A DNA stretch of 20,470 bases from an uncultured Sulfurovum sp. (GCA_902727905.1 CACVAR010000205.1:3275-23744), one strand, 5' to 3'. Shown: positions 1 through 8,512, counted from the stretch's first letter. Numbers and translations are program-made. Notes: generated by a model not told the origin, from the sequence alone.

Positions 1-474
1 GCCAATGAAATCTCCAAAAGCTCTTTTAAGGGCGAACTTTTTAAAGCTCCCAATCTTTTATTTTTAAAACCCACAACCTATATGAATTTATCTGGTGACT
101 CGGTACAAGCTGTAAAAAACTTTTACAAAATAGAGTTAGAAGATATTATTGTGATTCATGATGATATAGATTTACCTTTTTCTGCACTTCGTTTTAAAAG
201 AGGTGGTGGTCATGGTGGTCATAATGGTTTACGTTCCATAGATGCAATGGTTGGCAAAGAGTATACACGTGTTCGTATGGGTGTTGATAAACCAGTTCAT
301 AAATCTCAAGTTGCAGACTATGTGCTACATGATTTCTCTGAGAGTGAGGATGAAATTTTAATTCCTTGGATTAAACATACATCAGAGGCAGTAAAAGAAC
401 TTAAAACACAAACTTTAGAACTTGTAAAATCAAAATATTCACTTAAATCTTTTCAATCAAAAACGATGGAATAG
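1..474 (+). CDS. pth: Peptidyl-tRNA hydrolase, 5'-truncated by the window edge
   Basis: This enzyme cleaves the ester bond of peptidyl-tRNAs released from stalled ribosomes and so recycles tRNA in the cytoplasm. Frame 1 is open from the first base, so the gene begins upstream of the window; the internal ATG at 82 is not the start, because the coding sequence before it already matches the family. Visible Pth signatures are the KPTTYMNLSG motif (about residues 24-32 of the fragment), the HDDIDLPF motif, and the GGGHGGHNGLRSID stretch followed by YTRVRMGV. About 157 residues are present of a usual 180-190, so only the N-terminal part, with the early catalytic region, is missing. The permease gene starts 5 nt after the TAG stop, implying co-transcription. 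The same pth-permease-lysA order occurs in Campylobacter, from memory. Confidence 0.95.
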   Translation, partial: ANEISKSSFKGELFKAPNLLFLKPTTYMNLSGDSVQAVKNFYKIELEDIIVIHDDIDLPFSALRFKRGGGHGGHNGLRSIDAMVGKEYTRVRMGVDKPVHKSQVADYVLHDFSESEDEILIPWIKHTSEAVKELKTQTLELVKSKYSLKSFQSKTME

Positions 475-479
475 CTAAG

Positions 480-1535
480 ATGCTTTTTAAATATGTTGCT
501 TTTCACTATTTAAAAAATATGTTAATTATTTTGTTAGGACTCTCTGGACTCTTTTCAGGTCTAGATTTTCTTATGAATGCTTCTTCGTTACCTTCTTTTA
601 ATGTTCGAATATTATATGCTTTTTTTAAGTGGCAAGAAGCACTCTCTTTACTTTTCCCTTTGGCCATTGTTTTTGGTGGTATATGGACAAAAATTTCCTT
701 TATTAAACAGAATGCACTCTCTGCACTATACGCCTTAGGTGTTACACGAAAAGAGTTATTTAAACCTTTTCTTATTGTTGGACTAGGAACGTATTTATTA
801 TTTGTAGGACTTTACTTTACCTCCTTTTCAACAGCTAGAACTTCAGCAAATCAACTATTTTCATCGTCGTATGATGTGAGTACAACAGAAGATTTATTTT
901 TTAAATACAACGATAGTTTCGTTTATATTGAAGCTTTAATTCCTGAAAAGTACAAGATCGAAAATTTAACAATATTTAAAATGAAAAATAATGAGGTAGT
1001 TGAGACATTTTCCTCTAAAGAAGCATGGTATAATATCCATGAGTGGGTAGCGACTAATGCACTTAAAAAAACCATTGTTAAAGATGAAAATGGGAATAAG
1101 CGTTTAAAGATTGAAGAACTTGTTTTACTTAAAACTTTAGAAGGATATCAACCTAAAATTCTTAAGTCTATTTACAATGGTGTGTCATTAACCTTATACG
1201 ATAGTATGATGGCATTTAACTTGTTAAATCATCAAGATTTAGAAACACATAATATACGTGCTGAGATATATGGTAAAGTATTTATGCCTCTATTTTCCAT
1301 TGCACTGTTAATGATTTTACTGTTTAATTTCCCTTTTCATGCAAGATATATGAACATTGCAATGACAACAACTAAAGCCATAGGGGGAACCTTGTTTATA
1401 TGGGGAATTTTATTTTCTTTTCAAAGTATGGGAAAAAATGGGGTTATTAATCCCGAAGTGGGAATTATTCTACCCATTGTACTTCTATGGACTTATGCAC
1501 TTTATTCTCTTAGTAAATCGCAAGAACGAATATAA
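480..1535 (+). CDS. LptF/LptG family (YjgP/YjgQ) LPS-export permease
   Basis: This is a probable inner-membrane subunit of the Lpt system, which moves lipopolysaccharide from the inner membrane toward the LptA bridge. The 351 residues show the family architecture: three hydrophobic segments near the N terminus (about 10-30, 55-75 and 95-115), a roughly 150-residue polar periplasmic domain (about 120-265), and three hydrophobic segments at the C terminus (about 268-288, 300-318 and 325-345). The cytoplasmic-side ALGVTRKELFKP segment (about 85-96) corresponds to the conserved coupling region of YjgP/YjgQ proteins. I cannot separate LptF from LptG by eye; position next to pth and lysA is the same as in Campylobacter. 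The start ATG lies 5 nt after the pth stop. No clear terminator follows, but lysA has its own promoter-like sequence. Confidence 0.88.
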   Translation: MLFKYVAFHYLKNMLIILLGLSGLFSGLDFLMNASSLPSFNVRILYAFFKWQEALSLLFPLAIVFGGIWTKISFIKQNALSALYALGVTRKELFKPFLIVGLGTYLLFVGLYFTSFSTARTSANQLFSSSYDVSTTEDLFFKYNDSFVYIEALIPEKYKIENLTIFKMKNNEVVETFSSKEAWYNIHEWVATNALKKTIVKDENGNKRLKIEELVLLKTLEGYQPKILKSIYNGVSLTLYDSMMAFNLLNHQDLETHNIRAEIYGKVFMPLFSIALLMILLFNFPFHARYMNIAMTTTKAIGGTLFIWGILFSFQSMGKNGVINPEVGIILPIVLLWTYALYSLSKSQERI

Positions 1536-1568
1536 AGCACGCATCATCCGTCTATAACATATTTTTAG

Positions 1569-1582
1569 ATAAAATCGCGTTA
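1569..1582 (+). promoter_or_regulatory. Candidate sigma-70 promoter (-10 element) for lysA
   Basis: The hexamer TAAAAT at 1570-1575, preceded by GA and followed by CGCG, resembles the extended -10 elements of Campylobacterota, which usually lack a conserved -35. Transcription would begin near 1582, leaving a leader of about 20 nt that holds the weak GGGA ribosome site at 1594-1597. A second TATAAT at 1585-1590 is too close to the ATG at 1605 to leave room for that site. Confidence 0.45.
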
Positions 1583-1604
1583 ATTATAATAATGGGATTT
1601 ACTT

Positions 1605-2825
1605 ATGAGCGTAGATATTCAAACTTTAGTAGAGAAGTATAATACACCACTTTATGTGTATGATTTTAATAATATTACAAACCGATATGATGAGTTAAAA
1701 GATGCTTTTGGTGGTAAAAAATCTTTAGTAGCATATGCTGTAAAATCAAACTCAAATTTAGCAGTTATTCGTCACTTAGCTAAGCTTGGTGCTGGTGCAG
1801 ATTGTGTGAGTATTGGTGAAGTGAGACGGGCTTTAAAAGCAGGTGTGAAAAAGTATAAAATTATTTTTTCGGGTGTTGGTAAAAAAGATTCTGAAATTCG
1901 AGAAGCTTTAGAGGAAGACATCTTATTAATTAACCTTGAGAGTGAAGCAGAGATGCGACGTGTAGAGATGATAGCTAAAGAACTCAATGTTGAAGCTAGA
2001 ATCTCTATTAGAGTTAATCCAAATGTTGACCCAAAAACACACCCTTATATTTCAACTGGTTTACACGAAAACAAATTTGGGGTAAGTTTAGATTCTGCAA
2101 AACGCATGTATATATATGCTAAAAAGTCTGAAAACTTAAATCCAGTAGGTATTCACTTTCACATTGGTTCACAGTTGACTGAACTCGCACCGATTAGAGA
2201 AGCATGTGGTATTGTTGCTGACTTGGTACGTTCTTTAGATGCCATTGGTATTGATATTAAGTTCTTTGATGTTGGTGGTGGGATAGGTGTTGTTTATGAT
2301 GATGAAGTAACCATTCGTCCAGCTGATTACGCTGAGGCTATACTTAGTCAAATTAAAGGGTTAGATGTAACCATTCTTTCTGAACCGGGAAGATACATGA
2401 TGGCAAACTCAGGAATCTTTTTAACAAAAGTATTGTATGAAAAAGTAAATGGTGACAAACGTTTTGTGGTTATTGATGGGGGGATGAATGACTTATTACG
2501 TCCAAGTCTTTACAATGCTTATCACAAAATTGAAGCTGTACAAAAAGAGGGTGAGAAGTCAAAAGCTGATATTGTTGGTCCTGTATGTGAAAGTGGGGAT
2601 TTTTTAGGTAAAGATGTAGAACTACCAGCAATGGAGCATAATGATGTTCTAGTCGTCCATTCTGCAGGTGCTTATGGATTTACAATGGCAAGTAACTACA
2701 ACACGCGTGGACGTTCAGCTGAAGTGGCTATATTGGATGGCAAAGATTACTTAATTCGTGAACGTGAAACATTTGAAGATCAGATAAGACTTGAAGAGTC
2801 TTGTGATACGAGTTGGCAAAACTAA
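1605..2825 (+). CDS. lysA: Diaminopimelate decarboxylase
   Basis: This is a cytoplasmic PLP enzyme that decarboxylates meso-diaminopimelate to L-lysine, the last step of lysine synthesis. The 406-residue length is normal for the fold-type III decarboxylase family. Key features are the PLP lysine K47 in YAVKSNSN, the HFHIGSQ motif near 183-189, the glycine-rich DVGGGIG phosphate-binding loop near 222-228, the SEPGRY motif, and the C-terminal CESGDFLGKD motif (about 329-338) carrying the cysteine contributed to the partner active site in the dimer. The start ATG is preceded by a modest GGGA site. The stop lies 11 nt before the pheA ATG, and the pheA ribosome site overlaps the lysA stop, so the two are probably translated from one transcript. 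Confidence 0.96.
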   Translation: MSVDIQTLVEKYNTPLYVYDFNNITNRYDELKDAFGGKKSLVAYAVKSNSNLAVIRHLAKLGAGADCVSIGEVRRALKAGVKKYKIIFSGVGKKDSEIREALEEDILLINLESEAEMRRVEMIAKELNVEARISIRVNPNVDPKTHPYISTGLHENKFGVSLDSAKRMYIYAKKSENLNPVGIHFHIGSQLTELAPIREACGIVADLVRSLDAIGIDIKFFDVGGGIGVVYDDEVTIRPADYAEAILSQIKGLDVTILSEPGRYMMANSGIFLTKVLYEKVNGDKRFVVIDGGMNDLLRPSLYNAYHKIEAVQKEGEKSKADIVGPVCESGDFLGKDVELPAMEHNDVLVVHSAGAYGFTMASNYNTRGRSAEVAILDGKDYLIRERETFEDQIRLEESCDTSWQN

Positions 2826-2836
2826 AGGATATAGAT

Positions 2837-3895
2837 ATGACCCTAGATGAACTCCGTATTGAAATTGATAGTATAGATAATCAGTTACTAGAACTATATA
2901 ATAAACGAATGGAATATGTTCATCAGGTTGGTGAACTAAAAAATACTACTGGTGCACCTATTTATAGACCTGAACGTGAACAATCTATTTTGAATCGCTT
3001 AAAGAAGCAAAATAATGGAAAGTTAACAGATGGTGCTATAGATGCATTATTTTTAGAAATGTTTGCTGTAGCCAGAAACCTTGAACGTCCAGAAGCCATT
3101 GCTTATCTTGGACCAGAGGCTACCTTTACACATCAAGCTGCTGAAATGAAGTTCGGTGCTATGAGTGCTTATTTAGCCATGGATTCTATCTCTTCTGTTT
3201 TTAGAGAAGTAAATAAAGGAACAGCAAAATTTGGTGTTATTCCCATTGAGAACTCATCCAATGGGATTGTCTCAGAAACAATTAATTGTCTTAAAGAGTA
3301 TGATTTAAAAATTATTGCAGAAGTTTTTGTGGGGATACATCATACTTTAGCAACACGATGTAATTCTATTTCAGAGATTAAAAAGATATATTCAAGAGAC
3401 ATTGCTTTTGATCAATGTGCTATATTTTTAAACTCTTGTGGTTTAGATGAAGTTGAATATGTCTTTTTGGACTCTACAGCAAAAGCTGCGAAGATTGCGA
3501 TGAACGAAGAGGGCGCTGCTGCGATTTGTGCAGATGTAGCTGCTAAAATGTATAACCTCCCAACACTTTTTGAAAACATTGAAGATTGTACTGATAATAA
3601 GACGCGCTTTTTTATAATTAGTAATTTTGATAATTTACCCTCAGGTGAGGATAAAACCTCTATGTTAGTACGCCTATCAAATACACCTGGTGCATTGGTT
3701 GAGTTTTTGAATGACTTTGAACGTTGTGAAGTAAATTTAACAAAAATCAAATCACACATTGTTGAAGGTGAATCTATTTTCTTTATTGAGTTTAATGGAC
3801 ATAAAGATGATTTACATATTGTAGATATAATGGAGCGAAATAAAGATGTAATTAAAATCTTAGGTTCTTATGTAAAAGAGAATGATGATATTTAG
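2837..3895 (+). CDS. pheA: Bifunctional chorismate mutase / prephenate dehydratase
   Basis: This enzyme converts chorismate to prephenate and then to phenylpyruvate for phenylalanine synthesis. Three domains are visible in 352 residues: an AroQ-type helical chorismate mutase (about 1-85, with LRIEIDSIDNQLLELYNKR), a prephenate dehydratase domain (about 88-265, with YLGPEATFTHQAA, ENSSNGIVSET and the catalytic T256-R257-F258 motif), and a C-terminal ACT domain (about 270-350, with LSNTPGALVEFL and the ESIFFIEF segment). The ACT domain normally binds phenylalanine for feedback inhibition. An in-frame TTG at 2813 inside lysA would add eight residues, but the ATG at 2837 has AAAGGA at 2824-2829 with 7-nt spacing and begins directly with the mutase sequence, so I prefer it. 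hisC follows after 8 nt. Confidence 0.95.
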   Translation: MTLDELRIEIDSIDNQLLELYNKRMEYVHQVGELKNTTGAPIYRPEREQSILNRLKKQNNGKLTDGAIDALFLEMFAVARNLERPEAIAYLGPEATFTHQAAEMKFGAMSAYLAMDSISSVFREVNKGTAKFGVIPIENSSNGIVSETINCLKEYDLKIIAEVFVGIHHTLATRCNSISEIKKIYSRDIAFDQCAIFLNSCGLDEVEYVFLDSTAKAAKIAMNEEGAAAICADVAAKMYNLPTLFENIEDCTDNKTRFFIISNFDNLPSGEDKTSMLVRLSNTPGALVEFLNDFERCEVNLTKIKSHIVEGESIFFIEFNGHKDDLHIVDIMERNKDVIKILGSYVKENDDI

Positions 3896-3903
3896 GAAAA
3901 GTA

Positions 3904-4995
3904 ATGAAGTTTAACGAAGCATTAAAAGAGATAAAAATTTATGAAGCTGGAAAGCCTATTGAGTTGGTAGTTAGAGAGTTTGGGATAAAAGCTGAGAATG
4001 TTGTTAAGTTAGCATCCAATGAGAATCCTAAAGGATGTAGTTCTAAAGTAGCAAAGGTCATTGCTAATAATGCACATAAAGCATTTTTATATCCTGATGA
4101 TTCTATGTATGAATTAAAAGCTGCTTTGGCTTCTAAGTTTTCTGTGCAGAGTGATAATATTATTATTGGTGCTGGTTCAGATCAGGTTTTAGAGTTTATT
4201 TCACGTGCATTATTAACACCTAATGACGCTGTTCTTATGTCACAAGTGACATTTGCAATGTATGAAATTTATGCAAAGCAGATGGGTGCAAAAATTATAA
4301 GAACGGCTTCTTATGAACATAAAGTAGATGAGTTTCTTGAAGCTTATAATGAGCATAAACCAAAGATTATTTATCTCTGTACTCCAAATAACCCAACTGG
4401 TGACGCAACATCTAAAGTAGATGTACTTAAAATCATAGATACTATTGATAAAGAAACATTGGTTGTGGTAGATGGCGCTTATATGGAGTATGCTGCAGCT
4501 AAAGATGAAGCTTATAGTATTACTCCTAGTGATTTAGTTGCTTATCCAAACGTTATTTACCTAGGAACCTTTTCTAAAGCATATGGCTTAGGTGGAATGA
4601 GAGTTGGCTATGGAGTAGCAAATAGAGAGTTGATTTCAGAGTTATATAAAATGCGACCACCTTTTAATATTACAACGCTTTCTTTAGCTGCAGCTATTGA
4701 AGCAACTAAAGATGAAGAATTTGTTGAGGACTCTATTGCTTTATTTACAAAAGAGATTGTTCGATATGAAATGTTTGCTAGAGAAAAAGATTTTGACTAT
4801 ATTGAAAGTTACACAAACTTTATTACTTATTTATTTAATGATAAGATAAATTCAACAGAGATTGCAGATGCTTTATTAAAAGAAGGGGTAATTATTCGGA
4901 ACTTAGCTTCATATGGTATGAATGCTGTACGGATAACGATTGGAACTAAAGAACAAAATGATAGACTCTTTGAAGTTATGAGAAAGGTACTATGA
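3904..4995 (+). CDS. hisC: Histidinol-phosphate aminotransferase
   Basis: This PLP-dependent class I/II aminotransferase converts imidazole-acetol phosphate to histidinol phosphate in histidine synthesis; members of this family can also transaminate aromatic keto acids, which would fit its place next to pheA. The 363-residue protein shows LASNENPKG near the N terminus, the GAGSDQVLE segment, the CTPNNPTG motif (about 159-166), and the PLP-binding lysine K225 in SKAYGLGG, followed by MRVGY. The start ATG lies 8 nt after the pheA stop. The 3' end overlaps dxs in an ATGA arrangement (dxs ATG at 4992, hisC stop TGA at 4993-4995), which points to translational coupling. In Campylobacter flagellar genes separate hisC from dxs, as I recall; here they are absent. 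Confidence 0.93.
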   Translation: MKFNEALKEIKIYEAGKPIELVVREFGIKAENVVKLASNENPKGCSSKVAKVIANNAHKAFLYPDDSMYELKAALASKFSVQSDNIIIGAGSDQVLEFISRALLTPNDAVLMSQVTFAMYEIYAKQMGAKIIRTASYEHKVDEFLEAYNEHKPKIIYLCTPNNPTGDATSKVDVLKIIDTIDKETLVVVDGAYMEYAAAKDEAYSITPSDLVAYPNVIYLGTFSKAYGLGGMRVGYGVANRELISELYKMRPPFNITTLSLAAAIEATKDEEFVEDSIALFTKEIVRYEMFAREKDFDYIESYTNFITYLFNDKINSTEIADALLKEGVIIRNLASYGMNAVRITIGTKEQNDRLFEVMRKVL

Positions 4996-6821
4996 TGAGC
5001 AGATTTGGGGATTTAAAAACGAAGACAATCGAAGAGTTAGAAGTTGTAGCAGATGAAGTAAGAGAAAAGATTCTCAGTACTGTGAGTAAGAATGGAGGAC
5101 ATTTAAGTTCAACTTTGGGAGCTACAGACATTATTGTGGCGATGCATGCCGTTTTTGATGCTAAGAAGAATCCATTTATTTTTGATGTTTCACATCAAGC
5201 ATATGCGCATAAGTTGGTAACCAACAGATGGGACGAGTTTGATACTTTACGTCAGTTTGGTGGAGTTTCTGGTTATACCAAACCAAAAGAGTCTGAGTGT
5301 GATTATTATATGGCTGGTCATTCATCAACTTCTATTTCATTAGCCACTGGTGCTGCTAAAGCTATTGCGTTAAATGGTGAGCAAGATGAACGTGTTCCTC
5401 TTGCTGTTATTGGTGATGGTTCAATGTCAGCTGGTATGGTCTATGAAGCCATGAATGAATTAGGTGATCGAAAAGACCCAGCGATTATTATTTTGAATGA
5501 CAATGAGATGAGCATTGCTTCACCTATTGGGGCTTTAAGTCGTATTTTATCTCAAAAAATGGCTTCACCTTTTTACCAGAAGTTTAAAGAAAAAACCAAA
5601 GATATGTTAGAAATGTTGCCTGATGGAGCAACTTATTTAGCAAAACGTTTTGAAGAGTCATTTCACCTTATAACCCCAGGAATCTTGTTTGAAGAGTTAG
5701 GCTTAGAGTATATTGGTCCAATAGATGGTCATAATATTGAGTCACTTGTGGAAACACTAAAAATTGCGAAAAGTATGAATCGTCCAGTGATTATGCATAC
5801 ACAAACAACCAAAGGTAAAGGATACGAAGTTGCTGAAGGTGCAGGTTCTGATAAAGAGCATTGGCATGGTGTAGGTATTTTTGATGTTGAAACAGGTGTA
5901 GCCAAAAAGAAAACAGTACCTAAGGCATCAACAGCTATTTTTGCAGAAACATTGGTGGAGTTAGCTGATAATGATGATAAAGTAGTAGGGGTAACAGCTG
6001 CAATGCCTAGTGGAACTGGAATGTCTGCTGTTATGGCAAAATATCCAGAACGTTTTTGGGATGTCGCTATTGCTGAACAACATGCTGTAACTTCAATGGG
6101 ACCTTTAGCAAAAGAAGGATTCAAACCTTTCTGTACACTCTATTCAACTTTTTTACAAAGAGGATATGACCAATTAATTCATGATATTTGTTTGATGAAT
6201 CTAGGCGTTGCCTTTGCTATTGATAGGGCAGGGATTGTTGGTGAAGATGGTGAAACACATCAAGGTGTGTTTGATGTCTCTTATTTAAGAGCCATACCAA
6301 ACATGACTATTTTTGCTCCTTCATCAAACGCAAGTATGAAAGAAGCCATGTTATTTGCTAAAGAGTTTCCAACACCTTGTGCATTTAGATATCCAAGAGG
6401 AGCATTCTCTTCTGAGAATGAAGATAGTACCCCTTTTGAATTAGGAAAATCAAGAGAAGTGAGTCAAGGTGAAGAGATTCTTTTTGTAGGTTATGGAAAT
6501 GGAGTGGGGCGAGCAGAACAGGTGGCTAAACTTATTGAAGCTACACCAACTATTTTAGATTTAAGATTTGTGAAGCCTTTAGATGAGACAGCATTATTAG
6601 AACTTGCTAAAACACATAAGAAATGGTATGTATTCTCAGACACAGTTCAAATGGGTGGTGTGGGTTCAGCTATTTTAGAATTATTAGCCAGAGAAAAAGT
6701 TCAAGATATTGAGTTAGTTACATTTGAATATACTGATAATTTTATTACCCATGGAAATACAAAGTTAGTTGAAGAGTCGCTAGGGCTTTTACCTGAACAA
6801 TTAGCAGAAAGAATTAATTAA
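4992..6821 (+). CDS. dxs: 1-Deoxy-D-xylulose-5-phosphate synthase
   Basis: This thiamine-diphosphate enzyme condenses pyruvate with glyceraldehyde 3-phosphate, the entry step of the MEP isoprenoid pathway. The 609 residues are close to the usual 610-640. Visible features are FDVSHQAYAHK, the GHSSTSIS motif, the ThDP/metal-binding G141-D142-G143 loop with an Asn further on (LNDNEMSI), the catalytic glutamate E362 in AEQHAV, and RYPRG near the start of the C-terminal transketolase-like domain. Two adjacent ATGs occur (4992 and 4995); AAAGG at 4983-4987 sits closer than usual to the first, so either could be used and the protein would differ by one residue. The gene overlaps hisC by 4 nt. Confidence 0.96.
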   Translation: MMSRFGDLKTKTIEELEVVADEVREKILSTVSKNGGHLSSTLGATDIIVAMHAVFDAKKNPFIFDVSHQAYAHKLVTNRWDEFDTLRQFGGVSGYTKPKESECDYYMAGHSSTSISLATGAAKAIALNGEQDERVPLAVIGDGSMSAGMVYEAMNELGDRKDPAIIILNDNEMSIASPIGALSRILSQKMASPFYQKFKEKTKDMLEMLPDGATYLAKRFEESFHLITPGILFEELGLEYIGPIDGHNIESLVETLKIAKSMNRPVIMHTQTTKGKGYEVAEGAGSDKEHWHGVGIFDVETGVAKKKTVPKASTAIFAETLVELADNDDKVVGVTAAMPSGTGMSAVMAKYPERFWDVAIAEQHAVTSMGPLAKEGFKPFCTLYSTFLQRGYDQLIHDICLMNLGVAFAIDRAGIVGEDGETHQGVFDVSYLRAIPNMTIFAPSSNASMKEAMLFAKEFPTPCAFRYPRGAFSSENEDSTPFELGKSREVSQGEEILFVGYGNGVGRAEQVAKLIEATPTILDLRFVKPLDETALLELAKTHKKWYVFSDTVQMGGVGSAILELLAREKVQDIELVTFEYTDNFITHGNTKLVEESLGLLPEQLAERIN

Positions 6822-6846
6822 TAATATTATAAATTGTGATATTATT
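6820..6846 (+). repeat. AT-only inverted repeat between dxs and metK
   Basis: AATAATAT at 6820-6827 pairs exactly with ATATTATT at 6839-6846, leaving an 11-nt loop. It overlaps the dxs stop codon. Such an AT-only stem is weak as a terminator; it could equally be a DNA operator or chance in AT-rich sequence. The metK leader is only 54 nt long and holds no recognisable SAM riboswitch. Confidence 0.3.
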
Positions 6847-6875
6847 GTAAAAATATTAAGATAAGGAAATTAAGA

Positions 6876-8030
6876 ATGGCAAAAGAGTATATATTTACTT
6901 CTGAATCAGTTACAGAAGGTCATCCCGACAAGATGGCAGATCAAGTTTCTGATGCAATTTTAGATTATATTATAGAACGTGATCCACAAGCTAGAGTTGC
7001 TTGTGAGACATTACTTTCGAATGGATTTTGTGTAATTGCTGGTGAGTTAAAGACACATGCTTATGCACCAATGCAAGAGATAGCACGTGAAGTAGTACGT
7101 GAGATTGGTTATACCAATGCAGCCTATGGATTTGATTATCGTTCAGCTGGTGTATTAAATGGTATTGGAGAGCAAAGTCCAGATATTAATCAAGGGGTAG
7201 ATCAGATTTCAGGTGAAATTGGTGCTGGAGATCAAGGTCTAATGTTTGGGTATGCCTGTAAAGAGACACCAGAGCTTATGCCTTTACCAATTTCTTTGGC
7301 ACATAAGATTACAGCTAAATTAGCAGAGGTAAGAAAAAATGGAACAGTACCATTTTTAAGACCTGATGGTAAAGCACAGGTAAGTGTTAAATATGTTGAT
7401 GATAAACCAGTATCTATTGATACAATTGTTGTCTCAACGCAACATGATGAAGAAGTTTCTCAAGAAATTTTAAAAGAAGCTGTTATGACAGAAGTTATTA
7501 AAGCTGTAATCCCTAGTGAATTGTTGTCTGATGATATTGTTTATCATATTAATCCAACAGGACGTTTCGTTATTGGTGGACCACAAGGTGATGCTGGTTT
7601 AACAGGTCGTAAAATTATTGTTGATACCTATGGAGGATCTTGTCCTCATGGAGGTGGTGCTTTCTCTGGAAAAGATCCTACTAAAGTTGATCGTTCAGCA
7701 GCTTATGCTGCAAGATATGTCGCTAAAAACTTAGTTGCTGCTGGTATTGCTGAGAAATTGACCATTCAAGTAGCCTATGCGATTGGTGTGGTTCAACCTG
7801 TCTCAATTATGGTAGATACACATGGTACTTCTACTTTTGATGAGTCTAAAATAGAAGCGTGTGTAACAGAACTTTTTGATTTATCTCCAGCTGGAATTAT
7901 TAAAGAATTAGATTTATTGAGACCAATATATAAAAAGACAGCTGCTTATGGACATTTTGGTCGTGAGGATCTTGGCTTTACGTGGGAACAAATAAATAGA
8001 GTTGATGATATAAAGAATTTTCTTCAGTAG
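6876..8030 (+). CDS. metK: S-adenosylmethionine synthetase
   Basis: This enzyme makes S-adenosylmethionine from methionine and ATP, supplying methyl groups to the whole cell. All MetK signatures are clear in 384 residues: the N-terminal GHPDKMADQVSDAILD with its catalytic histidine and metal-binding aspartate, GAGDQGLMFGYA (ATP-binding hexapeptide region), and the P-loop-like GGGAFSGKDPTKVDRSAAY segment. The ATG at 6876 has AAGGA at 6863-6867, giving 8-nt spacing. The gene stands apart from dxs by 54 nt and from the ferredoxin gene by 166 nt, so it may be its own unit. Nothing about the protein looks unusual. Confidence 0.97.
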   Translation: MAKEYIFTSESVTEGHPDKMADQVSDAILDYIIERDPQARVACETLLSNGFCVIAGELKTHAYAPMQEIAREVVREIGYTNAAYGFDYRSAGVLNGIGEQSPDINQGVDQISGEIGAGDQGLMFGYACKETPELMPLPISLAHKITAKLAEVRKNGTVPFLRPDGKAQVSVKYVDDKPVSIDTIVVSTQHDEEVSQEILKEAVMTEVIKAVIPSELLSDDIVYHINPTGRFVIGGPQGDAGLTGRKIIVDTYGGSCPHGGGAFSGKDPTKVDRSAAYAARYVAKNLVAAGIAEKLTIQVAYAIGVVQPVSIMVDTHGTSTFDESKIEACVTELFDLSPAGIIKELDLLRPIYKKTAAYGHFGREDLGFTWEQINRVDDIKNFLQ

Positions 8031-8053
8031 TTAGTTTTAGATATCTTGATTAT

Positions 8054-8098
8054 GCAAATGATTATCAATTTATTTAATCCAATAATATGATAATTTGC
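8054..8098. promoter_or_regulatory. Bulged inverted repeat, possible operator upstream of the ferredoxin gene
   Basis: GCAAATGATTATCA (8054-8067) and TGATAATTTGC (8088-8098) form an inverted repeat of 11 paired positions if the left-arm TGA is bulged out. The left arm itself contains TGATTATCA, a short palindrome like half of a Fur/PerR box. It may be an iron- or peroxide-responsive operator, or the end of the metK transcript. The assignment rests on pattern only. Confidence 0.3.
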
Positions 8099-8113
8099 TA
8101 CATTTAGTAGCAA
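8095..8113. repeat. Perfect 7-bp inverted repeat upstream of the ferredoxin gene
   Basis: TTGCTAC (8095-8101) and GTAGCAA (8107-8113) are exact reverse complements around a 5-nt centre. The element overlaps the right arm of the preceding bulged repeat, so the two structures would compete. It is followed by TAAAAGG rather than a T-run, which argues against a simple plus-strand terminator. Confidence 0.45.
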
Positions 8114-8163
8114 TAAAAGGTGCCAAAAGTTGTTTATTAAAGAATTTTTTAAACTACTTTGGT

Positions 8164-8176
8164 TATAGTTTGGTAA
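8164..8176 (+). promoter_or_regulatory. Candidate -10 element for the ferredoxin gene
   Basis: TATAGT at 8164-8169 lies in a T-rich stretch and would start transcription near 8176, just before the AAGGA ribosome site at 8186-8190 and the ATG at 8197. There is no recognisable -35, as is usual in this phylum. Confidence 0.35.
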
Positions 8177-8196
8177 CTTAAAATTAAGGAATTAAA

Positions 8197-8472
8197 ATGG
8201 CAGTAAAAATTTTAGATACTTGTATCAATTGTGCAGCATGTATTGACGAATGTCCAACAGAAGCGATTGTAGATGAGGACGATAACCCACTAGATGAAGA
8301 TATTTATTACGTATACGAAGATAAATGTGTTGAGTGTGTAGGTCACTTTGATCAACCAGCATGTGCTGAAGCTTGTCCAACAGATGAGTGTATTGTATGG
8401 GATGAACCAAAAGAAGGTTTAACTCTTCACCCAGATAGAGGTGAACCAGGTACAGACGCAGTTGAAGACTAA
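8197..8472 (+). CDS. fdxA: 2[4Fe-4S] ferredoxin, Alvin/YfhL type
   Basis: This is a small acidic cytoplasmic electron carrier of 91 residues. The first cluster motif is C9-x2-C12-x2-C15-x3-C19-P. The second is C44-x2-C47-x8-C56-x3-C60-P plus a further C65, with the extended 8-residue gap typical of the Allochromatium-type ferredoxins, which have unusually low and unequal redox potentials. The C-terminal tail is acidic and ends VED. The order ferredoxin then ndk matches the fdxA-ndk neighbours I recall from Campylobacter jejuni, although orientation and flanks differ. It is probably monocistronic: a promoter-like sequence lies upstream and a terminator directly after. Likely partners are pyruvate- or 2-oxoacid:ferredoxin oxidoreductases, which is inference. 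Confidence 0.93.
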   Translation: MAVKILDTCINCAACIDECPTEAIVDEDDNPLDEDIYYVYEDKCVECVGHFDQPACAEACPTDECIVWDEPKEGLTLHPDRGEPGTDAVED

Positions 8473-8484
8473 GTTTTAGCCTTA

Positions 8485-8512
8485 GAAGTTATGGCTTTTT
8501 AGCCATGACTTT
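8485..8512 (+). terminator. Hairpin terminator after the ferredoxin gene
   Basis: AGTTATGGC (8487-8495) pairs with GCCATGACT (8502-8510) with one T-G wobble around a 6-nt loop; an A-T pair and a G-T wobble extend the stem at its base. The sequence following is TTTC and then AT-rich. It lies 13 nt after the ferredoxin stop. Confidence 0.65.

Noticed and set aside
2813..2836. Upstream TTG start for pheA inside the end of lysA.
   Set aside because: The ATG at 2837 has a well-spaced AAAGGA and starts right at the chorismate mutase domain; the eight added residues have no family counterpart that I know.
6822..6875. Possible SAM riboswitch before metK.
   Set aside because: The leader is only 54 nt, almost all A/T, and lacks the multi-stem pattern of any SAM riboswitch class.
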